43,610 bases of DNA from Pseudomonadota bacterium (GTDB lineage Bacteria > Pseudomonadota > Alphaproteobacteria > Micropepsales > Micropepsaceae). This document shows positions 1 to 9,977 of the stretch, one piece after another; the first letter of the stretch is position 1; each line of letters begins with the position of its first letter. The stretch lies in NCBI GenBank assembly GCA_021851325.1, contig JAJZDZ010000023.1:1-43610 (forward strand). Reading direction: 5' to 3'. A program made the translations under genes and the position numbers. The notes below the pieces were generated by a model, which was not told the origin of the DNA, made no database searches, and saw only the letters and a program-made list of their open reading frames with translations.

Positions 1-1
1 A

Positions 2-109
2 GCCGGAAAGCCAGCCAAGGTCGCTCTCACCGCCATCATGCGAAAGCTCCTCATTCTGGCCAACGCCCTGCTCAGAGACGGAAGAATGTGGACGCCAAAT
101 CTGGCTTGA
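2..109 (+). mobile_element. IS110-family transposase, C-terminal end (cut by window edge)
   Basis: Reading from base 2 gives 35 codons and a TGA stop. The peptide carries the segment KVALTAIMRKLLILANALLR followed by DGRMWTP, which resembles the extreme C-terminus of IS110/IS116/IS902-type transposases (the end of the Transposase_20 region). Those enzymes are DEDD-type recombinases that move circular intermediates. Only the tail is present because the gene runs in from the left of the window, so I cannot say whether the element is intact. Its stop lies 14 bases from the rubredoxin stop, tail to tail. IS110 elements usually lack long terminal inverted repeats, and I could not identify the element's end. 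The family call rests on a short stretch, so confidence is moderate. Confidence 0.7.
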
Positions 110-123
110 TAATCACGGATACT

Positions 124-297
124 CTAGAGCTCGACCATATCAAAATCGGACTTCGGAGTTCCGCAGAGCGGACAGACCCAGTCATCTGGAATTTCAGCCC
201 AGCGTGTCCCCGGAGCAATGCCTTCGTCCGGGTCGCCTTTTTCTTCGCTATAGAGATAGCCGCAGGTGCGGCATTGCCAGGTTTTATAATCTGTCAT
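124..297 (-). CDS. Rubredoxin
   Basis: A 57-residue protein beginning [14 protein letters not shown] and ending DFDMVEL. It has the two rubredoxin knuckles, C9-x-x-C12-G-Y and C42-P-L-C45-G, with the intervening [11 protein letters not shown] and aromatic-rich EIPDDW segments. These bind a single iron through four Cys thiolates. Rubredoxins are small cytosolic one-electron carriers, known as donors to alkane hydroxylases and oxygen- or peroxide-reducing enzymes. The length is normal for the family. The gene follows the P450 by 60 bases on the same strand and is the third redox metalloprotein in a row, so a role as partner of the P450 or of the diiron protein is plausible but inferred. No strong ribosome binding site is visible before the ATG. 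Confidence 0.95.
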   Translation of the reverse strand: MTDYKTWQCRTCGYLYSEEKGDPDEGIAPGTRWAEIPDDWVCPLCGTPKSDFDMVEL

Positions 298-357
298 CGA
301 TAAAGGGTGCGCGCACCGTTCCCTAAAGAAATGGCCGGCTTTGAAGTCGCGGCTGGG

Positions 358-1632
358 TTATTCCATCACGTAGCGGATCGGTACCGATTTGGGACCGGAA
401 ACGAAATTGGCCTCAACCAGCCTCGGCGCGCCGCTCAAATCCACAGCTTTAAGACGCGGCAGAAGTTCCTCCCACAGGATGCGCATTTCCATGCGGGCGA
501 GGTGCTGTCCGAGGCAAACATGGGCGCCATAGCCAAAGGCAATCTGCTTGTTTGGAGTACGGTCAACCTTGAAAGAGAAAGGATCCTCGAACACGGTCTC
601 GTCGCGATTGCCGGAGGGGTAGCAAAGCATGAGCCATTCCCCTTTGGCCACCGGGTGTCCCGAAATCTCGGTATCGACAGTCGCGCTGCGCATGAAGTGC
701 TTGACCGGGGTAACCCAGCGAATGGATTCCTCAACAAAGCTTGGAATTAGTGACAGATCGGCCTTGAGCTTGGCAAATTCCGCTGGATTTTCCGCCAGCG
801 CCCACAGCGCTCCCGCAGTCGTGTTGGAGGTGGTGTCGTGTCCGGCCGCGGCGACGATCATATAATATCCCATAGCCGCACGATGGCTGAGTGGCTCGCC
901 TTTGATTTGACCATTGGCGATGACGCTTGCCACATCTTCACGCGGGCGCGCACGGCGATCTTCTGTCATGGCCTCGAAGTAATTGGTGAAGTCCTGGACT
1001 GTGGCAATCAATCCCATCAGCATTTCATTGGAATCGAGAGGCGTTGCTCCAAGCCGGTTCATTTCTGGGTCGGAGGTTCCGAACAGTTCCTGGGTAAGCT
1101 TGAGCATGCGTGGCTCATCTTCGGGTGGAACCCCAAGAATCTGCATGATCACCCGCAGGGGGTATAGAAACGCAATGTCCCTGGCAAAATCGCAGCTGCC
1201 GCCCAATGCGGCCATCTTGTCGACGGTCTGCCGTGCCAGATCGCGGATACCCTGTTCGAGTTTGCGGATGTTCTGGGGCAAAAACCAAGCTTGAGTCAGC
1301 TTGCGATGATCAAAATGATCAGGATTATCCATCTGCACTAGGGAATAAACCAGATGGGGCGAGCCACCGGTTAGCCCGCGGACCTTCTGGTCAGCCTCCT
1401 GGGTGGTCAGCGTGGTGGGGCGATCGCCATTGTGGAAAACCTCATTCTGCCGCTCTACGGTCAGAATATCAGCATGGCGGGTGATCGCGAGGAAGGGGTC
1501 ATAGCCTGGGAGTTCAACGCGCCCGACCGGCATATTGTGGCGCAGCCAGCGAAACGCCTCGTGCAGGCGCTTGTCGTCAGCATAGGCCTTGGGATCAACG
1601 ATATCGGTGGCAATTTCAGCAGGAACGGACAT
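358..1632 (-). CDS. Cytochrome P450
   Basis: A soluble 424-residue class I-type bacterial P450, a haem-thiolate monooxygenase. Visible landmarks are the I-helix oxygen-activation motif AGHDTT (263-268), the K-helix ExxR (E302-R305) and the haem loop FGYGAHVCLG (366-375) with Cys373 as axial ligand. There is no membrane anchor and no fused reductase, so it must receive electrons from separate carriers. Bacterial P450s normally use a 2Fe-2S ferredoxin and its reductase; none is encoded nearby, but a rubredoxin is immediately downstream. The diiron protein gene ends 75 bases upstream on the same strand. Substrate and CYP family number cannot be assigned by eye; the overall look is of the proteobacterial terpene/fatty acid/steroid-type P450s. 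The start at MSVPAEIATD is preceded only by a weak GAG. Confidence 0.95.
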   Translation of the reverse strand: MSVPAEIATDIVDPKAYADDKRLHEAFRWLRHNMPVGRVELPGYDPFLAITRHADILTVERQNEVFHNGDRPTTLTTQEADQKVRGLTGGSPHLVYSLVQMDNPDHFDHRKLTQAWFLPQNIRKLEQGIRDLARQTVDKMAALGGSCDFARDIAFLYPLRVIMQILGVPPEDEPRMLKLTQELFGTSDPEMNRLGATPLDSNEMLMGLIATVQDFTNYFEAMTEDRRARPREDVASVIANGQIKGEPLSHRAAMGYYMIVAAAGHDTTSNTTAGALWALAENPAEFAKLKADLSLIPSFVEESIRWVTPVKHFMRSATVDTEISGHPVAKGEWLMLCYPSGNRDETVFEDPFSFKVDRTPNKQIAFGYGAHVCLGQHLARMEMRILWEELLPRLKAVDLSGAPRLVEANFVSGPKSVPIRYVME

Positions 1633-1707
1633 GACAGCATCTCGACAGGTGCAGGCGAAGATTGTGCCCTCCGCCGCAACTGTGCAAGTGTGCCGTTGCG
1701 GCAGCTT

Positions 1708-2568
1708 TCAGGCGTTGCCGAGGGCCCTGTTTCCAGCTCTCAGCCGCAGAACCTGCCAAAGCGCGGCACTGGCTATATTCGTAAGCCAGCTTTGCGCGCC
1801 AAGCCCGCAGGCTTTGGCTACCATCTGCACGAGCTTCTTGATGTGATGACGACGATAAAGCGTCATGGCTGTGGCATTGTAGGCGCGTGCATAGCGCAGC
1901 CGGTTATAGGGCGTATGCGTCACATCTGTGGACGCCACGTTGGCGCAGTAGTAGGCGTAGGCGAGTTCATCATCGTCAGACTCCTGCACCCGGGTGAAAG
2001 CCAGATAGAGCTTTCTCCACACCGGAAGATCTGCTTCCGTCTGCGCGTTCAAGGTCTCCAAGAATAAACGATAATGGCGGAATTCATCAGCGGCGATGCG
2101 GCCAGCGATTTCCTTCAGTACTGGCTCATCGGTCGCGTCGCGGATCGCGCTGTAGTAGGAAGAGGTTCCGCACTCCACAACGCATCGTGCGATCATTTCC
2201 CCTCTGCGGGAACCGCGCACTGAGACCGCATCTTCGCTGGTAAAATGGGCAGGGCGGTAACCTGCACGAAAGCGGGCAAAAGCATCCTTGAAATTAAAAG
2301 TCGGATCCGCCATTTCCGCCCAGCGCCCAAGCGCCAGACCGTGCTGGATTTCCTCCTGACCCCAGCGCTCGAGGTCATTCAGGGTTTGCGTCGGGCCGTC
2401 CCGGAATACCCGGGAAAGATAGGTCACATAGTCAGGGGCGTTATATTCGACCAGTGATGCCGCCTTAACCGCGGCCAAAAGGCGCGTATCGACCTTGCTT
2501 GCATCGAACTCGTCCCATGCAACCTCGTTCAGGCTCCAACCGCCTTGATAGATCCTGCCGTCTGTCAT
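1708..2568 (-). CDS. Ferritin-like diiron-carboxylate protein
   Basis: A 286-residue predicted helical protein with a complete diiron ligand set: E41 (VEYNAPDY), E73-x-x-H76 (EEIQH), E132 (VECGTSSYY) and E162-x-x-H165 (DEFRH). The E...ExxH...E...ExxH spacing is that of the ferritin-like four-helix bundles that include rubrerythrin, acyl-ACP desaturases and related oxygenases. No rubredoxin-like domain is fused to it. The C-terminal third (from about residue 190) has no motif I recognise. It lies 83 bases downstream of atpC and 75 upstream of the P450 on the same strand. It could be a desaturase or hydroxylase, or a peroxide/oxygen scavenger reduced by the nearby rubredoxin; the sequence does not decide. 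The diiron fold is well supported, the function unknown. Confidence 0.85.
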   Translation of the reverse strand: MTDGRIYQGGWSLNEVAWDEFDASKVDTRLLAAVKAASLVEYNAPDYVTYLSRVFRDGPTQTLNDLERWGQEEIQHGLALGRWAEMADPTFNFKDAFARFRAGYRPAHFTSEDAVSVRGSRRGEMIARCVVECGTSSYYSAIRDATDEPVLKEIAGRIAADEFRHYRLFLETLNAQTEADLPVWRKLYLAFTRVQESDDDELAYAYYCANVASTDVTHTPYNRLRYARAYNATAMTLYRRHHIKKLVQMVAKACGLGAQSWLTNIASAALWQVLRLRAGNRALGNA

Positions 2569-2651
2569 GGCTGTCCACCCATGCTTGCGCCCAATCGGTT
2601 AAGATGGAGACTTTAGCAAATCCGGTCCCCCAAAGGGAACCGTCGTAGGCA

Positions 2652-3064
2652 TTACCGTGATGACAGGTAAGTTTCCAGCAATTCTAGGGCATTCAGCGTT
2701 GCGACCGCTTTTTGCCGGGTAACCTCGGATTTGGCCTGCAGAACATCCTCATGCGCATCCTTTAGGCGGCGCTCCACGTCCTGACGCGACACGGAGGCCA
2801 GCGGCAGTGCCTCCTCGGCAAGAATAGTTGCCTTGTCATTGGTCACTTCGGCAAATCCCGCCATTACAAAATAGCGCTCATCGCCCTTGGGTCCGGCCTT
2901 GATGTCGATCATTCCGGGTTTAAGTGTCGAAATGATGGGCGCATGGCCAATGCCAACACCGAAGTACCCTTCGCTGCCGGGCAGGGTGATCATCTCGGCT
3001 TCCCCCGACAGCAGCAGCCGCTCGGGGGAGACAAGATCAAACGCAATCTTCTCAGCCATGGCCA

Positions 3065-3065
<1 letters not shown>
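2652..3065 (-). CDS. atpC: F1F0-ATP synthase, epsilon subunit
   Basis: A 137-residue epsilon subunit, part of the central stalk of F1. It begins with the beta-sandwich domain: FDLVSPERLLLSGEAEMITLPGSEGYFGVGIGHAPIISTLKPG is the usual family signature (given here by its key residues E-A-E-x-x-x-L-P-G and G-H-A-P). It ends in the helical hairpin that regulates rotation. The ATG overlaps the atpD stop (TAATG), so the two are translationally coupled. A second Met two codons in (at 3059) is an alternative start. It is the last gene of the atpHAGDC operon. An imperfect hairpin follows (2623-2642) but without a U-run, so termination here is not demonstrated. Confidence 0.97.
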
Positions 3066-4525
<1,460 letters not shown>

Positions 4526-4597
4526 TCATCGTGTTGCACCATCAGCCTCAGCCTGGGTGCCGGCGAACTCACTTGTACATTCAGAACTGCCCGTTGG

Positions 4598-4638
4598 CCG
4601 CCCTTACCATCTTAATCAGTCTTCTATGGCAAGGGCGG
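4598..4638 (-). promoter_or_regulatory. Imperfect stem-loop in the atpG-atpD intergenic region
   Basis: The arm CCGCCCTT (4598-4605) pairs perfectly with AAGGGCGG (4631-4638). After a single A/C mismatch, CCAT (4607-4610) pairs with ATGG (4626-4629), leaving a 15-base loop. No T-run follows on the minus strand, so it is not a standard intrinsic terminator. As RNA it would lie between the gamma and beta cistrons. It may act as an mRNA processing or stability element helping to set the higher beta dosage (three beta per gamma), but that role is inference. Confidence 0.5.
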
Positions 4639-4660
4639 CTCGGCGGTATGCTGCATTCAC

Positions 4661-5539
4661 TCAGACCGCTTCTGCTCCCGAAATGATCTCGATCAGTTCC
4701 TTCGTGATCATGGCCTGGCGCGTACGGTTATACTCCAGTGTCAGTCTATCGATTACTTCACCCGCGTTCCGGGTGGCTGAGTCCATGGCGCTCATCTTGG
4801 AGCCAAATTCTCCTGCCACATTTTCGAGCAATCCGCGGAAGATCTGCACCGAAATATTACGCGGCAGAAGCTCGGCCAGGATTGCCGCCTCGTCCGGTTC
4901 GTAGTCATACACGACCTTTGCCGGTGCGCGTGCAGCACTGTCATCTATCGGTGCAGGAATGAGCCGCTGTGCGACGGGTTGCTGGCTCATGATCGATTTG
5001 AACTGCGAATAGATCATGGTGCAGATATCGAATTCCCCATTGTCGAACATCTCGAGGACGCGCTCGCCGATCTTCTGCGCATCTGCGAAGCCGATGCGGC
5101 GGACGCCCATGAAATCTACGGTGTCGACAATCATGCTGCCATACTGACGACGCAGCTGGTCGCGGCCCTTGCGACCAACACAAAGAATGCGCACTTCCTT
5201 GCCATCGCTGACAAGGTCTGCAATCTGCCGCCGGGCAAGGCGCACGATGTTGGAATTAAAGGCACCGCACAGTCCACGATCTGCGGTCATGACCACGAGC
5301 AGATGGCGCTGACTGGCCCCGGTGCCCGTCAGCAGCCGCGGTCCTGCCAGGTTGTCCCCCATCCCCGAAGCAAGTCCCGCAATTACGCTGGCAAGCTTCT
5401 GGGCATAGGGACGGGCTGCCTCGGCCGCCTCTTGCGCGCGGCGCAGTTTGGAGGCCGCAACCATTTGCTGCGCCTTGGTGATCTTGCGGATCGCCTTCAC
5501 GCTCGCAATGCGTTTGCGGAATGTGATGAGGCTGGGCAT
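4661..5539 (-). CDS. atpG: F1F0-ATP synthase, gamma subunit
   Basis: A 292-residue gamma subunit, the rotor shaft of F1. The N-terminal helix [20 protein letters not shown] followed by [16 protein letters not shown] is the classic signature, and the C-terminal helix ...[20 protein letters not shown] completes the coiled coil. The central Rossmann-like domain is present ([16 protein letters not shown]). The start lies 9 bases after the atpA stop, indicating a single transcript. Length is normal for the family. Confidence 0.98.
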   Translation of the reverse strand: MPSLITFRKRIASVKAIRKITKAQQMVAASKLRRAQEAAEAARPYAQKLASVIAGLASGMGDNLAGPRLLTGTGASQRHLLVVMTADRGLCGAFNSNIVRLARRQIADLVSDGKEVRILCVGRKGRDQLRRQYGSMIVDTVDFMGVRRIGFADAQKIGERVLEMFDNGEFDICTMIYSQFKSIMSQQPVAQRLIPAPIDDSAARAPAKVVYDYEPDEAAILAELLPRNISVQIFRGLLENVAGEFGSKMSAMDSATRNAGEVIDRLTLEYNRTRQAMITKELIEIISGAEAV

Positions 5540-5548
5540 ACCCGGTCC

Positions 5549-7081
5549 TTATGCGAACGCCTTGGAGAATCCGTCGAGGATCTCCTTGAGCTTGGCTTCG
5601 ATTTCCGGCGTGAGCTGCTTGCCCGTACGGATGAGATCCAGCGTATCCTGGTGCTTGGAGCGCATCAGGCGCAGAAGCTCGGCTTCGAAGCGATTGACAT
5701 CGCCGAGCAGCAGCCGGTCCAGGTAACCGCGGGTACCAGCGAACAGCGACACAACTTCTTCTTCCACAGGAAGCGGAGAATATTGCGGCTGCTTGAGCAG
5801 CTCGGTCAGACGCGAGCCGCGGTTGAGGAGCCGCTGGGTCGCGGCATCAAGGTCAGACCCAAACTGGGCGAATGCCGCCATCTCGCGATATTGGGCCAGC
5901 TCGAGCTTGATCGATCCAGACACCTGCTTCATGGCCTTGATCTGCGCTGCCGACCCAACACGGGACACCGATATGCCAACGTTCACCGCGGGGCGGATGC
6001 CCTGGAAGAACAGATCGGTTTCAAGAAAGATCTGCCCGTCGGTAATCGAAATCACATTGGTCGGAATATATGCTGAGACGTCATTGGCCTGGGTTTCGAT
6101 GACGGGTAGGGCCGTCAGCGAACCACTGCCAAAATCCTTGTTCAACTTGGCCGCCCGCTCAAGCAGACGGGAGTGCAGATAGAACACGTCGCCAGGATAG
6201 GCTTCGCGTCCAGGCGGACGACGCAGCAGCAGCGACATCTGGCGATAGGCGACGGCTTGCTTGGAAAGATCATCATAGATGATCAGCGCATGCATGCCGT
6301 TGTCACGGAAATACTCGCCCATTGCGCACCCGGCAAAGGGAGCCAGGAACTGGAGTGGGGCAGGTTCAGACGCCGTGGCCGCAACCACGGTGGTATATTC
6401 CATCGCGCCGGCATCCTCGAGCGTCTTGACGATCTGGGCTACCGTCGAGCGCTTCTGACCGATCGCAACGTAGATGCAATAGAGCTTTTGGCTCTCGTCC
6501 GAGCCCCGATTGACCGTCCGCTGGTTGAGGATGGTGTCGACCGCAATCGCTGTCTTGCCAGTCTGCCGGTCACCGATGATCAGTTCACGCTGACCGCGAC
6601 CCACGGGGATGAGGGAGTCGATGGCTTTGAGACCCGTCTGCATCGGTTCGGAAACGGATTTACGCGGAATGATGCCTGGGGCCTTGACATCGACCCGGCG
6701 CCGCTCGGCGACATTTTGCAAGGGTCCCTTGCCATCAATGGGATTGCCCAACGGGTCAACCACGCGACCGAGCAACCCCTTACCCACTGGGGTCTCGACG
6801 ATGGCGCCGGTACGCTTGACGGTATCGCCTTCCTTGATGTGGGTGTCGGACCCGAAAATCACCACGCCGACATTGTCGGCCTCGAGATTGAGGGCCATGC
6901 CCTTGATCCCGCCCGGGAACTCAACCATTTCACCGGCCTGGACATTGTCGAGGCCATAAATGCGGGCAATGCCGTCGCCCACCGACAGGACCTGTCCTAC
7001 CTCGCTGACTTCGGCTTCGGCCCCAAAATTCTGGATTTCGCGCTTTAGGATGGCGCTGATCTCGGCGGGCTGAATATTCAT
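5549..7081 (-). CDS. atpA: F1F0-ATP synthase, alpha subunit
   Basis: A 510-residue non-catalytic nucleotide-binding subunit of F1. The reading frame is open further upstream, but [17 protein letters not shown] is the standard family N-terminus and a GAGGA sits about 8 bases before this ATG, so I place the start at 7081. The Walker A loop GDRQTGKT is at 170-177. The C-terminal region ends [14 protein letters not shown], as expected. It is separated from atpH by 51 bases and from atpG by 9. The antisense strand carries long open frames here that are only shadows. Confidence 0.98.
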   Translation of the reverse strand: MNIQPAEISAILKREIQNFGAEAEVSEVGQVLSVGDGIARIYGLDNVQAGEMVEFPGGIKGMALNLEADNVGVVIFGSDTHIKEGDTVKRTGAIVETPVGKGLLGRVVDPLGNPIDGKGPLQNVAERRRVDVKAPGIIPRKSVSEPMQTGLKAIDSLIPVGRGQRELIIGDRQTGKTAIAVDTILNQRTVNRGSDESQKLYCIYVAIGQKRSTVAQIVKTLEDAGAMEYTTVVAATASEPAPLQFLAPFAGCAMGEYFRDNGMHALIIYDDLSKQAVAYRQMSLLLRRPPGREAYPGDVFYLHSRLLERAAKLNKDFGSGSLTALPVIETQANDVSAYIPTNVISITDGQIFLETDLFFQGIRPAVNVGISVSRVGSAAQIKAMKQVSGSIKLELAQYREMAAFAQFGSDLDAATQRLLNRGSRLTELLKQPQYSPLPVEEEVVSLFAGTRGYLDRLLLGDVNRFEAELLRLMRSKHQDTLDLIRTGKQLTPEIEAKLKEILDGFSKAFA

Positions 7082-7132
7082 GCTCGTTTTCCTCGTGCCA
7101 TATTGGGGGCTGCACTGCTGTGCAGCCAAATA

Positions 7133-7687
7133 CTATCCGCGCATTGCCACGCGCAATGCGTTGAGCTTGGTGCGCAGACTTGAATCAATCATCCTTGAGC
7201 CAACCTGGACGACCAAGCCGCCGAGCAGCCCTGGATCAACCTGGGTCGAAAGGCGGGCTTCACGTCCCAGCTTGGCGCGTAGTGCCGCTTTGAGCTGGTC
7301 AATTTCGTCATTGTTAAGGGCGCGGGCGCTTATGACCTGCGCCTGTACTTCCCCGCGTTGGCGTGCAAGCCTTGCCTCATAGGCGCGGATCACGTCAGTG
7401 ATCGCAAACAGACGCCGCCGTTTTACCAGCGTGAGGATAAACCTTCGGGTCAGTGGTGCGGCCTGCATGCGCTCCAGGATCGCGCTCATCCCCTTGGTCT
7501 GCTCATCGCGGCTGAACACAGGTGCCCTAACCAGTCGACGTAGATCTTCGCTCTCGTCGATCATGCTGCGCAGCGCAGTGAAATCTCGTTCCACCAGCTC
7601 CGTCGCCCGCTCTTCTTGAGCGAGTTCGAACACTGCCGTGGCGTAGCGCCCGGCCAGGCCCTGATCAAGTGAGAGTTCTGTCGCCAC
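7133..7687 (-). CDS. atpH: F1F0-ATP synthase, delta subunit
   Basis: A 184-residue delta (OSCP-like) subunit of the peripheral stator stalk linking F1 to the F0 b subunits. The N-terminal helical bundle (LAGRYATAVFELAQEE), the central TRRFILTLVKRRRL segment, and the C-terminal LLGGLVVQVGSRMIDSSLRT motif are characteristic. It is the first gene of the atpHAGDC operon, as in other alphaproteobacteria, where the F0 genes sit at a separate locus. The promoter must lie in the 341-base divergent region to 8028. Confidence 0.97.
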   Translation of the reverse strand: MATELSLDQGLAGRYATAVFELAQEERATELVERDFTALRSMIDESEDLRRLVRAPVFSRDEQTKGMSAILERMQAAPLTRRFILTLVKRRRLFAITDVIRAYEARLARQRGEVQAQVISARALNNDEIDQLKAALRAKLGREARLSTQVDPGLLGGLVVQVGSRMIDSSLRTKLNALRVAMRG

Positions 7688-8028
7688 TGGCGCCCCGCTG
7701 TCCGTGGCCGCCCAGGAATCACGCGGCCGATGCTAACGCTTGGATTGATTGGAATATTTAGGCTACGTGGCAGATCGGTAATCTGCGACGCGCGAGGCAC
7801 TTAGCATGAGGGTGTGTCAGGTGCAACAATCTGTCGGGCCGGAACGATACCCGCGGCGTCGCGCCGCTCTTTTGGGGCAGGTACCCCCGGGCCGTCCTGA
7901 GCTGGCGATGTGGCCACACAACCCGCCGCCATCCCCCGAAAAAGTAAAACCGAGGGCGACCTTCTTGCTCCCGGCCTGACGCCGCGCCAAGCTCAGAACC
8001 CAGATCCTCCAAACCCAAGGACCTCTCC
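7688..8028. promoter_or_regulatory. Divergent intergenic region between atpH and the flavin reductase gene
   Basis: These 341 bases without a credible gene must hold the promoter of the ATP synthase operon (minus strand) and of the flavin reductase gene (plus strand). A short inverted repeat, GCAGAT-CGGTA-ATCTGC (7770-7786), lies about 83 bases before the atpH start and could be an operator. A TAAATA-like -10 element (minus strand, near 7757-7763) is possible but its -35 partner is poor. Short open frames in both directions have no family features. Confidence 0.4.
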
Positions 8029-8607
8029 ATGCTTCCCCGTTTGCAGATCGTGATCGCCAGCACCCGGCCAGGCCGCGTTGGACCCGTAATAGCCCAATGG
8101 TTTCATGGCTTTGCAACCAAACATGGGCAGTACGACCCGCAGCTTGTCGATCTCGCCGAACTTGGGCTGCCGCTTTATGACGAGCCCAATCATCCCATGC
8201 GCCGGCAGTACACCAAGGAGCACACCAAGGCGTTCAGCGCCCTCGTCAAGGCGGCGGACGCGACGGTGTTCGTCAGCCCAGAATATAATTACTCACCCCC
8301 TCCCAGCCTGGTAAACGCCATCGATTACCTCTTTTGGGAGTGGCAATACATGCCGGTGGGCGTGGTTTCCTATGGTGGGGTGTCTGGCGGCTTGCGGGCC
8401 GCCCAGGCCATTCGTCTTATGGCCACGACCCTGAAGATGATGCCGCTGCCGGAGGGCGTCGCGCTGCCCAACGTATTCAATCAAATCAAGGATGGCGTAT
8501 TTTCGGCCAACGAGCTTAATGAACAGGGCGCTGCGGCAATGCTGAATGAGATGCACAAATGGAGTACGGCCCTGGCAGGGCTGCGGGCGGGGATCCGTGC
8601 CCTTTAG
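8029..8607 (+). CDS. NADPH-dependent FMN reductase family protein
   Basis: A 192-residue flavodoxin-fold protein. The N-terminal strand-loop LQIVIASTRPGRVGP binds the FMN phosphate. The SPEYNYSPPPSLVNAIDYL segment (P-E-Y-N) and YGGVSGGLRAAQ loop are typical of the NADPH-dependent FMN reductase/quinone reductase family (FMN_red), cytosolic enzymes that reduce flavin, quinones, azo compounds or chromate. The precise substrate cannot be told from sequence. It is a single gene, divergent from atpH and convergent with lepB. The ATG is preceded by AAGGACCTCTCC, a reasonable ribosome binding site. Confidence 0.9.
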   Translation: MLPRLQIVIASTRPGRVGPVIAQWFHGFATKHGQYDPQLVDLAELGLPLYDEPNHPMRRQYTKEHTKAFSALVKAADATVFVSPEYNYSPPPSLVNAIDYLFWEWQYMPVGVVSYGGVSGGLRAAQAIRLMATTLKMMPLPEGVALPNVFNQIKDGVFSANELNEQGAAAMLNEMHKWSTALAGLRAGIRAL

Positions 8608-8706
8608 GCCCTAAACCTTCTGTCCCTTTCCCCGCGCGCGGATGGCGGTCGGGAAAGCCTGCGCAGGGAGGGTTCTCTGGATCGCAGGCCAGAGCTCGGC
8701 AATCCC

Positions 8707-9489
8707 TCAGTCTATGGCGTGAAACAGGCGCGCGAGACGGAAGGCGCCCAACCAGCCATCGCGCGAGGCGTTGAGGAAGTCATAGGAGCCAAGAATCAGA
8801 TCTGCCTGACCTATGACGTTTGCCACCGGTACAAAGCCCAGCCCCCCCTCTGAGCGCGGTACCCGGCTGTCGAGTGAATTGTTGCGGTCGTCCCCCATCA
8901 TAAACAGATCGCCTTTGGGCACCACATAGACCTTTGTGTTATCCAGGGCGTCGTTGTTGTCCCATTGGAAAATGGCGTGGTGTACCCCCCCGGGAAGGTA
9001 CTCGATGTATTTGGGTACACGCACATAGGCCCCGCTTTCGGTTTCTACCCGGCCGGTTCCGTCAGGCTTGCGCACCACCTCGGTGCCGTTAATGAAGAGC
9101 CGGCCATGAACCACCTGAATTCGGTCTCCGGGCAGGCCTATCACCCGTTTGACCCAGGCCTCCTTGTGACCCACTGGGTAGAAAACGACCACGTCGCCAC
9201 GATGGGGCATGCGGCCGAATAGCCGTCCCTTGATGTCGGGAAAGAGTCCCCAGCGCACCGAGTAGTGACTGTAGCCATAGGCATATTTCGCCGCGATGAT
9301 GGCATCGCCAATGGCCAGCGTCGGTTCCATCGAGCCCGATGGCACGTAGAATGGTTCGGCAATGGCAGTGGTGGCGAAGAAAACCAGAGCAATAGCTGCA
9401 ACCGGCTCGCGGAGCCAGCGTAGGATGGCAACAACACGTTGACCAACGGGATGGGCGAGGATCCGCCGCATTGATTGCTGCCAATTCAT
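8707..9489 (-). CDS. lepB: Signal peptidase I
   Basis: A 260-residue type I leader peptidase that removes signal peptides from exported proteins at the periplasmic face of the inner membrane. One membrane segment (about residues 28-45) precedes the catalytic box PSGSMEPTL with Ser53. The general-base Lys114 is in VKRVIGLPGD. The GDDRNNSLDSR box follows near the C-terminus. The frame is open upstream to 9666, but that would overlap the divergent queD gene; the ATG at 9489 with a GGAG about 11 bases before it is preferred. It is monocistronic here, convergent with the flavin reductase. An 18-base-loop hairpin lies in the convergent gap (8626-8657) without a T-run. Confidence 0.95.
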   Translation of the reverse strand: MNWQQSMRRILAHPVGQRVVAILRWLREPVAAIALVFFATTAIAEPFYVPSGSMEPTLAIGDAIIAAKYAYGYSHYSVRWGLFPDIKGRLFGRMPHRGDVVVFYPVGHKEAWVKRVIGLPGDRIQVVHGRLFINGTEVVRKPDGTGRVETESGAYVRVPKYIEYLPGGVHHAIFQWDNNDALDNTKVYVVPKGDLFMMGDDRNNSLDSRVPRSEGGLGFVPVANVIGQADLILGSYDFLNASRDGWLGAFRLARLFHAID

Positions 9490-9614
9490 ACTTTGACTTC
9501 TCCAGAGGGGGGACCACCAGCGTGCGGACATGCAAGGGCATATGGCCGGACCAGGGCTTAATACAAGAGCAGGCTTCTTGACCTTTTGCCAGCATCCTGC
9601 CACAGCCGGCCGCC

Positions 9615-9977
9615 ATGATCGAACTGACCCAGGAATTCGGCTTTGATGCCGCGCACTACATGCCACACCGGGTGGAGGGGGACCCCTACCGGCGGATGCA
9701 TGGCCACTCTTTCATCGCAGCGGTCACGCTGAAAGGCGAGGTCGATGCTGTTACTGGCTGGGTCCGCGACTTCGGCGAAATCAAGGCCGCGCTCGACGAA
9801 CTACGGAGCACTCTGGATCATCGTCTCCTCAATGAGGTACCGGGTTTAGAAAATCCCACGCTTGAAAATCTAGCCCGGTTCATCTTTGCAGCTGTAAAAT
9901 CGCAGTTTCCAGGGGTTGTACGCGTGCGCGTATCTCGGCCATCCTATGGCCAATCTTGTGTCTATGAGCCGCGCTGA
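9615..9977 (+). CDS. queD: 6-pyruvoyl-tetrahydropterin synthase / QueD-like protein
   Basis: A 120-residue T-fold enzyme. The zinc-binding histidines are present (H14 in DAAH, H29 and H31 in MHGHSF), as are the DFGEIK segment and LDHRLLNE with the catalytic-pair His. QueD converts dihydroneopterin triphosphate to 6-carboxy-tetrahydropterin in the queuosine (preQ1) pathway, and the neighbour queF fits that role. However, the nucleophilic Cys expected four residues before the first HGH His is Tyr25, and the C-terminal E-T pair is replaced ([10 protein letters not shown]). It is therefore a divergent member, and its reaction is less certain than its fold. The gene overlaps queF by one base (TGATG). 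Confidence 0.85.
   Translation: MIELTQEFGFDAAHYMPHRVEGDPYRRMHGHSFIAAVTLKGEVDAVTGWVRDFGEIKAALDELRSTLDHRLLNEVPGLENPTLENLARFIFAAVKSQFPGVVRVRVSRPSYGQSCVYEPR

Noticed and set aside
1432..2067. 211-codon plus-strand open frame across the P450 and diiron genes
   Set aside because: Antisense to two genes with intact catalytic motifs.
2623..2642. Hairpin after atpC considered as a terminator
   Set aside because: Short arms with a bulge and no T-run on the minus strand.
4979..6076. 365-codon open frame on the plus strand, antisense to atpG/atpA
   Set aside because: It lies opposite highly conserved ATP synthase genes, has no family features, and is explained by GC-rich codon bias on the other strand.
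6173..7048. 291-codon plus-strand open frame antisense to atpA
   Set aside because: Shadow of atpA for the same reason; no recognisable motif or ribosome binding site.
8626..8657. CTTTCCC...GGGAAAG inverted repeat between the flavin reductase and lepB genes, considered as a bidirectional terminator
   Set aside because: 18-base loop and no T-run on either side.
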